Below the pieces are notes generated by a model. It ran no database searches and was not told where the DNA came from. It saw only the letters and a program-made list of their open reading frames with translations. From NCBI GenBank assembly GCA_022848835.1, contig JAJISG010000253.1, positions 1 through 5,060 of the forward strand: a stretch of DNA of 5,060 nt, written 5' to 3'. Shown in pieces: positions 1 to 5,060 of this stretch (the first letter of the stretch is position 1; each line of letters opens with the position of its first letter). The stretch is from Thermoplasmatota archaeon. GTDB lineage: Archaea > Thermoplasmatota > Thermoplasmata > RBG-16-68-12 > JAJISG01. A program made the translations under genes and the position numbers.

Positions 1-278
1 AAGCCTTCGCGCGGCAGCTCCTCTACAGACACCCTCTCTACACTGGCCAGAGTCGGGGCCTTCGTTCTCAGACCGCTGATGAAAGCCTCAAGAGACCTTC
101 CGAGCCCCTCCACATCCGTGAAGACGCCTTGACTGCTGTTCCAGACCCTGCCCTTCAGGCCGAGACCCTTCGCGAGGTTGTAGACGAAGGGACGGAAGCC
201 GACTCCCTGAACCGTGCCCCTTACGCGAATGAGCACTCTCTTCTGGACCTCGGATGTCTTGATCCACGCCTTAGACAT
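1..278 (-). CDS. hypF: HypF carbamoyltransferase, N-terminal acylphosphatase domain (3'-partial)
   Basis: HypF uses carbamoyl phosphate and ATP to load a carbamoyl group onto HypE, the first step in making the CN ligands of the [NiFe] centre. Only the first 92 codons are in the window, covering the acylphosphatase-like domain. RVRGTVQGVGFRPFVYNLA (residues 18-36) is the acylphosphatase signature extended by the HypF-typical RPFVY. R29 and N47 (VWNSSQG) occupy the positions of the catalytic Arg and Asn. The zinc-finger, YrdC and C-terminal Kae1-like domains would lie off the left edge, so a stand-alone acylphosphatase is formally possible, but the GFRPFVY wording and the hydrogenase context argue for HypF. 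ATG at 278 overlaps the protease stop by 8 nt and has AAGGAG 7 nt upstream. This gene is absent from simple ORF lists because it runs off the window. Confidence 0.93.
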   Translation of the reverse strand, partial: MSKAWIKTSEVQKRVLIRVRGTVQGVGFRPFVYNLAKGLGLKGRVWNSSQGVFTDVEGLGRSLEAFISGLRTKAPTLASVERVSVEELPREG

Positions 279-726
279 ATCCCCACTCCTTAGCCGCCTC
301 GGTCACTCTCCTCACCAACTCCGGAAGGGCTCCTCTCACCTCCGGCCTTGGGGAGGCGCCTATGGTCTGAGCGATCGGAATCTCCACCGCGAGTATCCGG
401 AAGCGGCGCGGAACGCGGAGTCCAGCACCTCTAGCAGCGTGGATTGCCTCGGGAAGCCCCACAAAGTGCGCCGACGGGACCTGAACCGGCTTGAGGTCGT
501 TGGGGGTCAGCTCCCTAATCCTTCCAGGATGATCGCCAGGGATCGAATCCACGACTATGGCATCGTCGAATCCTTCAAGCAGCTCCACAAGGTAGAGGCC
601 AGACATGCTGGTGGACCTGACCTCTGCCTTTGTTCCCATGGCCCGTTCGATGGGCTCGGCCGCCTCGAGACCAATCCCGTCGTCCCCAAGCAGGTCGTTC
701 CCGAGGCATAGTATCAGGAGCTTCAT
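271..726 (-). CDS. Hydrogenase maturation endopeptidase (peptidase family M52, HycI/HyaD type)
   Basis: Cytoplasmic protease that removes the C-terminal peptide of the [NiFe]-hydrogenase large subunit once Ni is inserted, closing the active site. The 151-residue length is normal for the family. It begins MKLLILCLGNDLLGDDGIG, the diagnostic GN.L..DDG(V/I)G motif. By analogy with HybD and HycI the Ni-sensing residues should be D16, D60 (in AIVVDSIPG) and H87 (in SAHFVGLPEAI), and all three are present. Its gene lies 5 nt after mvhA, so the processed MvhA is the obvious substrate. The Shine-Dalgarno is weak (AAGGGA about 12 nt upstream), so initiation probably depends on coupling to mvhA. The frame is open further upstream, but ATG at 726 places the family motif at its usual distance from the N-terminus. 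The stop overlaps hypF by 8 nt. Frh/Mvh-specific or general protease cannot be told apart by eye. Confidence 0.95.
   Translation of the reverse strand: MKLLILCLGNDLLGDDGIGLEAAEPIERAMGTKAEVRSTSMSGLYLVELLEGFDDAIVVDSIPGDHPGRIRELTPNDLKPVQVPSAHFVGLPEAIHAARGAGLRVPRRFRILAVEIPIAQTIGASPRPEVRGALPELVRRVTEAAKEWGYV
286..291 (-). promoter_or_regulatory. Shine-Dalgarno site of hypF
   Basis: AAGGAG within the last codons of the protease gene, 7 nt before the ATG at 278. It supports the 8-nt overlapping start of hypF. Confidence 0.75.
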
Positions 727-731
727 CGCTA

Positions 732-2198
732 CTATCCATCCCTTCTTATCTCCCGTATGAGGGAGCGGTTCTGGTCGAATATCCTAATCTTCAGCGGCAT
801 GTGGCCCGGCAAGGAGTGGGTGGCACAGGCGTGGCATGGGTCGTAGGCCCGGAAAGCCATCTCCACCTGATTGAGGATCCCGTCGTCGACGACACCGCCT
901 TTGATCATGGCCCGGGCTGCCTTGTCCACGGACATGGCGATTCTCGCAGAGTTGTGCTGCGTCGCCACCAGAAGGTTGGCACCGGTTAGAATGCCCTGCT
1001 CGTCACTCTTATAGTGATGAATGAGGACGCCTCGAGGAGCCTCCACGACTCCGATGCCCTCCTTGGGTGTTTCTGTGGGGATTGTCCGGATGTCGGTGCC
1101 GATGATCTCGGGGTCGTTAATCAGCTCGTGGAACCTCTCTGCGGCGTAGACGATCTCCACCACCCTTGCCCAGTGATTGGCCAGGGTATGGTGTACTGGC
1201 CTGCCACCCAGGGTTTCATAGAACTTCTCGTACAGCTCCTGGGCCTTGGGAGTGGCCATGCCCTCAGATGCGTTGAGCCGAGCTAGAGGAGCCACACTGT
1301 AGATTCCGCTCTCCTCACCGTCTACGAAGCCCTTCCAACCGAGCTTCTTCAGGTATGGGAACTTCACGTAGGTCCACGGTTCAGAGTGCTCTGCGATGTA
1401 CTCCTGATATTGCTCGACGGGGAACCTCTCTACCTGGTTCCCCGAGGGGTCAACGACACGGATCTTGCCTTCGTAGAAGTTGACCCTGTCCTTTGAGTCC
1501 ATTAGACCCATGTAGTAGGTCCTGTGGGTGTAGGCGTCGGATGTGATCATCTTCACGTAGTCCTCGTTGCCAAGGACCACGTCCTCGAGGAGCTCCTCGC
1601 AGAAGAGGGCGAACTCAACTCCTCGATCGGCCACCTCCTTGAAGCGATCTCTAGCCTCCTCTGTAACGCCCTTCGCCACCCCACCCGGAAGCCCGAAGAC
1701 TGGATGGATGACCTTCCCCCCGAGTTCGGTGATGATCCCCCGGAGGTCCTTCCTCATGGCGATGACCCGCTTCCCGATATCCAGACCTACCTTCTGTATC
1801 ACGCCCAGGATGTTCCTCTCCGCCTTAGGCGCCGTGGGGCCCACCACGAAGTCGGGTCCGCCCAGGAAGAAGAGGTGAAGGGAGTGGTCCTCTAGCATGA
1901 AGATGGTGTAGATCAGCTCCCGGATCTTCTTCGCCGTTTCCGGCGGGTCCACCTTGAAGAGGTCGTCCAGCGCCTTCGTGGCGGCAGTGTGATGGGCCGT
2001 GGGACACACGCCACAGATGCGAGATGTGATCTGGGGCGCGTCCTCCGCCTGTCTTCCTACGAGGAAATTCTCGAACCCCCGAAGCTCTGGGATCTGGAAG
2101 TAGGCTCGAGACACGTCGCCCTTGTCATCCAGGAATATCGAGATCTTGCCATGGCCCTCCAACCGGGTTATCGGGTTCACCACGATCTGCTTAGCCAC
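732..2198 (-). CDS. mvhA: MvhA, large (catalytic) subunit of group 3c [NiFe]-hydrogenase
   Basis: Catalytic subunit that binds the Ni-Fe(CN)2CO centre and splits or forms H2. Both metal-binding motifs are intact: RICGVCPTAHH (L1, C62 and C65) and DPCHACATH (L2, C455 and C458). The N-terminus NPITRLEGHGKI carries the conserved Glu (E14) near the active site, and HNSARIAMSVDKAA before L2 is typical of group 3 enzymes. The protein is 488 residues. The conserved His461 is the expected cleavage point, leaving a 27-residue C-terminal extension to be removed by the maturation protease encoded just downstream. Both L2 ligands are Cys codons, with no selenocysteine. The start is GTG at 2198, supported by a ten-base Shine-Dalgarno match 6 nt upstream and by NPITRLEG at the right distance. 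It overlaps mvhG by 8 nt and ends 5 nt before the protease gene. Confidence 0.97.
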   Translation of the reverse strand: MAKQIVVNPITRLEGHGKISIFLDDKGDVSRAYFQIPELRGFENFLVGRQAEDAPQITSRICGVCPTAHHTAATKALDDLFKVDPPETAKKIRELIYTIFMLEDHSLHLFFLGGPDFVVGPTAPKAERNILGVIQKVGLDIGKRVIAMRKDLRGIITELGGKVIHPVFGLPGGVAKGVTEEARDRFKEVADRGVEFALFCEELLEDVVLGNEDYVKMITSDAYTHRTYYMGLMDSKDRVNFYEGKIRVVDPSGNQVERFPVEQYQEYIAEHSEPWTYVKFPYLKKLGWKGFVDGEESGIYSVAPLARLNASEGMATPKAQELYEKFYETLGGRPVHHTLANHWARVVEIVYAAERFHELINDPEIIGTDIRTIPTETPKEGIGVVEAPRGVLIHHYKSDEQGILTGANLLVATQHNSARIAMSVDKAARAMIKGGVVDDGILNQVEMAFRAYDPCHACATHSLPGHMPLKIRIFDQNRSLIREIRRDG

Positions 2199-3174
2199 CC
2201 AGTTTCACCTCCTTCTTCGATGTGAGAGATAGACGTGGTAACGAGTACCGATAGAAGACCCCCACCGGATCGGGGACCTTATCGAGGATCTGCAGGATCT
2301 CTTCCTCCTCATCGGCATCGATGATGGAGGATAGGAAAGACAGTCCCTTTGCACCCTGATCTAGCACTTCATCCAGGGGGCCGAAGCAGCCAGTACAGGG
2401 CATGTGCCCTTCTATGCACAGGGATTCACAGCCGCCCCGGGTGACGGGACCAAGACAGAGCAGGCCCTGGGCCAGGAGACAGGTCTCCGGATCTATCTCC
2501 ACCTCGTGTACCCGTTTGATCTCCTTGACGAGGAGCTTCTCGGGCTTGCTATCATTGAGGGGGCACTCGTAGCAGAGCGCGCGGGTCCCCGCAAGGACCG
2601 ATCCTGGCGGCGGGAGGTCACCGCTGAGAATGGCCTTTATGGCATTGGATACGATCTTCACCGTCGGAGGACAACCGGGAAGGTAGTAGTCCACCTTGAC
2701 CACCTGATCCAGAGACTTCACTTCATCCCAGAACTCAGGGAGCTCTAGGGTCCCCTCCGGCACCTCGATTTTGACCTCGGGCACTTCGATGTTCTCCCCA
2801 TGCTCCACCGTGGGTCCGGAGACGTAGTAGTAGTCGAAGATGGAAGCCTTGTCCCACAGATTCGCTAAGCCCGGTACGCCTCCGAGGTGTGAGCAGCTGC
2901 CGAATGCGATCACGAGCTGGGACTTCTGCCGCAGTAAGTGCGCCATCTCCTCCTGTTCGGAGAGCCTTACGGCCCCGTTGATGAAGCTCACCGCAATGCT
3001 ACCGTCCTCCATGGCCTCCACATCCTCCACCTTGAAGTCCAGGGCCACAGGCCAGAACACTATGTCCACCGCTTCGACCACATCGAGAATCTCCTCGGCC
3101 AGGTCCACCACGGCTTCCTCACATCCACCGCACGAGGCACACCAGTAGAAAGCGACCTTCGGCTTGTCGGCCAT
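2191..3174 (-). CDS. mvhG: MvhG, small (electron-relay) subunit of group 3c [NiFe]-hydrogenase
   Basis: Small subunit of a cytoplasmic F420-non-reducing type hydrogenase, carrying electrons from the Ni-Fe site in MvhA to MvhD. No Tat or other signal peptide is present, which fits a soluble enzyme. The proximal cluster ligands are recognisable: CASCGGCEE (C15, C18), AFGSCSHLGG (C94) and LPGCPP (C168). Eight more cysteines (C201, C204, C232, C240, C249, C253, C260, C263), including CYEC and the stretch TRGGCESLCIEGHMPCTGC, are enough for medial and distal [4Fe-4S] clusters. C12 is an additional cysteine. Length 327 residues is in the family range but includes a Pro/Glu-rich heptad repeat at 129-147 (listed separately). 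ATG follows GGAGGTGA by 4 nt. The 3' end overlaps mvhA by 8 nt. The assignment to MvhG rather than FrhG or HoxY rests on the hdrA-mvhD neighbours. Confidence 0.96.
   Translation of the reverse strand: MADKPKVAFYWCASCGGCEEAVVDLAEEILDVVEAVDIVFWPVALDFKVEDVEAMEDGSIAVSFINGAVRLSEQEEMAHLLRQKSQLVIAFGSCSHLGGVPGLANLWDKASIFDYYYVSGPTVEHGENIEVPEVKIEVPEGTLELPEFWDEVKSLDQVVKVDYYLPGCPPTVKIVSNAIKAILSGDLPPPGSVLAGTRALCYECPLNDSKPEKLLVKEIKRVHEVEIDPETCLLAQGLLCLGPVTRGGCESLCIEGHMPCTGCFGPLDEVLDQGAKGLSFLSSIIDADEEEEILQILDKVPDPVGVFYRYSLPRLSLTSKKEVKLGG
2205..2214 (-). promoter_or_regulatory. Shine-Dalgarno site of mvhA
   Basis: AAGGAGGTGA, a ten-base match to the anti-Shine-Dalgarno, lies 6 nt before the GTG at 2198 and also encodes Lys-Glu-Val of the MvhG C-terminus. 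It decides the GTG start for mvhA, which would otherwise be easy to miss. Confidence 0.88.
2734..2790 (-). repeat. Three-copy heptad coding repeat in mvhG, (I/L)E(V/L)PE
   Basis: MvhG residues 129-133 (IEVPE), 136-140 (IEVPE) and 143-147 (LELPE) repeat at exactly seven residues, that is 21 nt. At DNA level the first two units match at 13 of 15 bases and the third is more diverged. The repeat lies in the loop region before LPGCPP. The last unit, in the context VPEGTLELPEF, looks like ordinary family sequence; the upstream copies may be a local duplication. Confidence 0.6.
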
Positions 3175-3600
3175 TTACTCACCTCCGTTCTCTATCAGAG
3201 GGCCAATCTGTCGGATCTGCTCTGTGATATCGTCGGCCACCCGTCTGAACTTCTCGGGCTCAGAGGCAGAGATCCACTCCAGTCGCAGACGATCCTCGTT
3301 TATCCCCAGCTGGGGCAGCAATCGCTTTAGGAGAATGTACCTCCGGAGGGCCTTGTAGTTGCCCTCCCGGTAGTGACAATCGCCGGGATGACAGCCGCAC
3401 ATCAGGACACCGTCCGCTCCTTTCTCGAAGGCTGACATGATGAACTGAGGGTCAATGCGTCCAGAACACATGGTCCGGATGAGCCGCACGTTGGAGGCGT
3501 ATCGTGCTCTTGCCACTCCCGCGGCGTCCGCCGCGATGTAAGTGCACCAGTTACACACGAAAGCGACAATCCTTGGTTCAAACACCTCGAGCTTCATCAC
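3175..3600 (-). CDS. mvhD: MvhD, [2Fe-2S] electron-transfer subunit linking hydrogenase to HdrA
   Basis: Small cytoplasmic iron-sulfur protein (141 codons, usual family length) that docks on HdrA and hands it electrons from the hydrogenase small subunit; methanogen MvhD carries one [2Fe-2S] cluster. The visible signature is complete: CNWC at C16/C19, RTMCSGRID with C45, and MCGCHPGDCHY with C68, C70 and C75. These are followed by a helical tail rich in Arg and Glu. The start is ambiguous by one codon. GTG at 3600 lies 9 nt after an AGGAGG, while ATG at 3597 lies 12 nt after it and forms a TGATG stop-start with hdrA. Both give the same protein apart from one Met. The stop TAA is immediately followed by the ATG of mvhG with no gap. 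In some genomes this domain is fused to HdrA; here it is a separate gene. Confidence 0.96.
   Translation of the reverse strand: MMKLEVFEPRIVAFVCNWCTYIAADAAGVARARYASNVRLIRTMCSGRIDPQFIMSAFEKGADGVLMCGCHPGDCHYREGNYKALRRYILLKRLLPQLGINEDRLRLEWISASEPEKFRRVADDITEQIRQIGPLIENGGE
3179..3186 (-). promoter_or_regulatory. Shine-Dalgarno site of mvhG
   Basis: GGAGGTGA overlaps the last codons of mvhD, with 4 nt to the ATG at 3174. It is an extended match to the 16S rRNA 3' tail and fixes the mvhG start. Confidence 0.85.
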
Positions 3601-5060
3601 GTCAGCAGCCCTCCTATCTCATCCATGATCTGGTCATCCTCGAACAGCTTCTGGCCTATAGCCCCGCTTGGACACGCGGCCACACAGACCCCACAGCCCT
3701 TGCAAAGGGTCTCGTTGATCTCGGCCACACCCTTCTCTTCATTGAGTTCGATGGCGGTGTACGGGCAGAGGGGAATGCAGATCTGACAGCCAGAACAGAG
3801 GAGCTCCTCGATGTAAGCCAGGTTGGGCTCCAGCTCGATGAAGCCCTTCGAGGTGAGGGCTATGGCCTCCGCAACAGCGGCCTCCGCCTGGACTACCGTC
3901 TCAGGAATGTCCTTCGGCCCCTGACAAGCGCCGGCGATGTAGATCCCGTCATTGATGGTAGCCACCGGCGCCAGCTTGGGATGCCTCTCGAGGAAGAAGC
4001 CTTCAGTGGAACATGCCAGGTTCAGCATCCTCCGCACCTCCTCCTTGTCCTGCTGGGGCTCCAGGGCTATGCTAAGGACGACCATGTCCACGGGCACCCT
4101 GCGGACCATTCCGAGGAGCGTATCCTCAGCCACGATGACGAGCTTGCCTTCCTCTTCCGGCGACTGAGCGATGTCGGTCACCTCCGCCGCCTTACCGCGG
4201 ATGAAATTGACCCCCTCGGAGAGCAGCCGTTTGTAGAACTCCTCGTAACCCTTGCCAGGGGCTCGGATGTCGATGTAGAAGTTGTAGACCTCCGCGCCCG
4301 TCCTCTCCTTCACCAGGTGGGCGAACTTGAGGGAGTACATACAGCAGACCTTGGAACAGTAAGCGTTGTAGTTCTCATCGCGAGACCCTACGCAGTGGAT
4401 GATGCCCACGGTTTCTGGTTTCCGACCGTCCCGCATCACGATCTCTCCACCAGTGGGGCCGCTCGAACTGGCTAGCCGCTCCATCTCGAGACCGTTGTAC
4501 ACCTCGGGATACCTCCCATAGCCATAGCTCCTTATCCGGGAGGCGTCGAAGATGTGGAATCCCGTGGCCACGATGATGGTGCCGACCTCGATCTCCTCTA
4601 TCGTCTCCTTCTGCTCGAAATCGATGGCGTTACGATCCCCACAGGCATCCACGCAGGTCTTCTTACAGTTCCCAGAAATGAACTCGATACAGGTCTCGGG
4701 GTCGATGACCGCCACAAGGGGGACCGCTTGGGGGAAGGGGATGTATATTGGCTTGCGTTTTCCGAGTCCCAGATCGAACTCACTCGGGAACTTGGGCGTC
4801 CTGTACACACACTGCTCGATGCACTCGAAGCAGCCCACGCACGCCTCCTCGTCCACGTACCGAGGATTCCTCCTGACCTTCATGGTGAAGTTCCCCACGT
4901 AGCCGTCTACCTCGGCGACCTCGGAGTATGAGAGGAGCTTGATGTTGGGATGGTTCTTCACCGACGTCATCTTGGGCGTCAGGATACAAGCGGCACAGTC
5001 CAGCGTGGGGAAGGTCTTGTCGAACTTCGCCATGTGGCCGCCTATAAAAAAATCCCGCTC
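3597..5060 (-). CDS. hdrA: HdrA-like FAD/iron-sulfur subunit, 5'-partial
   Basis: Heterodisulfide reductase subunit A family: a cytoplasmic FAD and iron-sulfur protein that, in Mvh-Hdr complexes, receives electrons from MvhD and bifurcates them. The frame has no stop before the right edge and reads ERDFFIGGH directly before the Met at 5033. That matches the family's IGGxM(A)..DKTFPTLDC stretch, so 5033 is an internal Met and the N-terminal cluster domain and first FAD-binding part lie outside. Counting from that Met: TLDCAACILTPKM with C13/C16; a CxxCxxCx3C cluster motif at C65-C75; a Cx7Cx3Cx3C set at C115-C131; the FAD-domain strand GTIIVATGF near 151; C214 plus YCSKVCC at 225-231; IYIAGACQGPKDIP near 364-377; and two C-terminal ferredoxin motifs at C413-C423 and C444-C454. 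The TLDC cysteine codon is TGT, so no selenocysteine is used here. A QmoA/QmoB-like relative is the alternative, but the mvhDGA neighbours favour HdrA. The stop overlaps the mvhD start. Confidence 0.95.
   Translation of the reverse strand, partial: ERDFFIGGHMAKFDKTFPTLDCAACILTPKMTSVKNHPNIKLLSYSEVAEVDGYVGNFTMKVRRNPRYVDEEACVGCFECIEQCVYRTPKFPSEFDLGLGKRKPIYIPFPQAVPLVAVIDPETCIEFISGNCKKTCVDACGDRNAIDFEQKETIEEIEVGTIIVATGFHIFDASRIRSYGYGRYPEVYNGLEMERLASSSGPTGGEIVMRDGRKPETVGIIHCVGSRDENYNAYCSKVCCMYSLKFAHLVKERTGAEVYNFYIDIRAPGKGYEEFYKRLLSEGVNFIRGKAAEVTDIAQSPEEEGKLVIVAEDTLLGMVRRVPVDMVVLSIALEPQQDKEEVRRMLNLACSTEGFFLERHPKLAPVATINDGIYIAGACQGPKDIPETVVQAEAAVAEAIALTSKGFIELEPNLAYIEELLCSGCQICIPLCPYTAIELNEEKGVAEINETLCKGCGVCVAACPSGAIGQKLFEDDQIMDEIGGLLT
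3610..3615 (-). promoter_or_regulatory. Shine-Dalgarno site of mvhD
   Basis: AGGAGG inside the last codons of hdrA, 9 nt before GTG (3600) and 12 nt before ATG (3597). The spacing slightly favours the GTG start. The site implies mvhD is translated by independent initiation as well as by coupling to hdrA. Confidence 0.7.

Noticed and set aside
214..711. A 165-codon plus-strand open frame opposite the protease gene and hypF start.
   Set aside because: The minus strand encodes a complete M52 protease with all family motifs; the plus-strand product is low in recognisable structure.
3597..3600. A possible selenocysteine or frameshift signal at the hdrA/mvhD TGATG junction.
   Set aside because: The TGA falls at the normal end of HdrA and the next gene starts on it; this is ordinary stop-start overlap. 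All expected metal-binding positions in these proteins are Cys codons.
3504..4475. A 323-codon plus-strand open frame opposite hdrA and mvhD.
   Set aside because: It is antisense to conserved, motif-rich HdrA and MvhD coding sequence, has no recognisable domain, and follows from the codon bias of the real strand.
4598..4810. A 70-codon minus-strand frame within hdrA.
   Set aside because: It is an out-of-frame shadow of hdrA with no motif; the true frame carries conserved cysteine motifs across it.
4552..4931. Overlapping plus-strand frames of 116 and 125 codons.
   Set aside because: Both lie opposite the HdrA ferredoxin-domain coding sequence and have no family resemblance or supporting start signals.
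5043..5052. TATAAAAAAA on the plus strand, resembling an archaeal TATA box, or read on the minus strand as a T-rich terminator tail.
   Set aside because: It lies within the open hdrA reading frame, has no G+C-rich hairpin beside it, and any promoter would face out of the window with no gene visible.

Overview
The window is one tightly packed, single-strand gene block read entirely on the minus strand, from right to left. It encodes an electron-transferring [NiFe]-hydrogenase/heterodisulfide-reductase module (Mvh-Hdr type, hydrogenase group 3c) followed by its maturation genes. In transcription order the genes are: hdrA (5' end outside the window), mvhD, mvhG (small subunit), mvhA (large subunit), an M52 hydrogenase maturation endopeptidase, and the first 92 codons of hypF (running off the left edge). 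The only non-coding bases inside the block are 5 nt between mvhA and the protease. Every other junction abuts or overlaps by up to 8 nt, so one polycistronic mRNA with translational coupling is the natural reading. No promoter, terminator, RNA gene, mobile element or CRISPR is visible, because both ends of the block lie outside the window.

How the parts work together: MvhA and MvhG form the H2-activating core. MvhG relays electrons through three predicted [4Fe-4S] clusters to the [2Fe-2S] protein MvhD, and MvhD passes them to the FAD/iron-sulfur protein HdrA. In characterised Mvh-Hdr complexes HdrA bifurcates electrons between ferredoxin and the HdrBC branch. The protease trims the C-terminus of MvhA after Ni insertion, and HypF starts synthesis of the cyanide ligands of the active site. 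HdrB, HdrC and the MvhB polyferredoxin are not in the window, so the final electron acceptor cannot be read here.

Organism: an anaerobic archaeon or bacterium with H2 metabolism. G+C looks above 50%, AGG/AGA arginine and ATA isoleucine codons are well used alongside CGN, and Shine-Dalgarno sites are strong. The HdrA wording (TLDCAACILTPKM) resembles the version I associate with non-methanogenic archaea and sulfate-reducing or other anaerobic bacteria more than the methanogen form. I cannot place it more precisely. The region is well-known biology. The points of most interest are the hdrA reading frame continuing past its apparent start, the maturation genes appended to the structural operon, and a small heptad repeat in MvhG.
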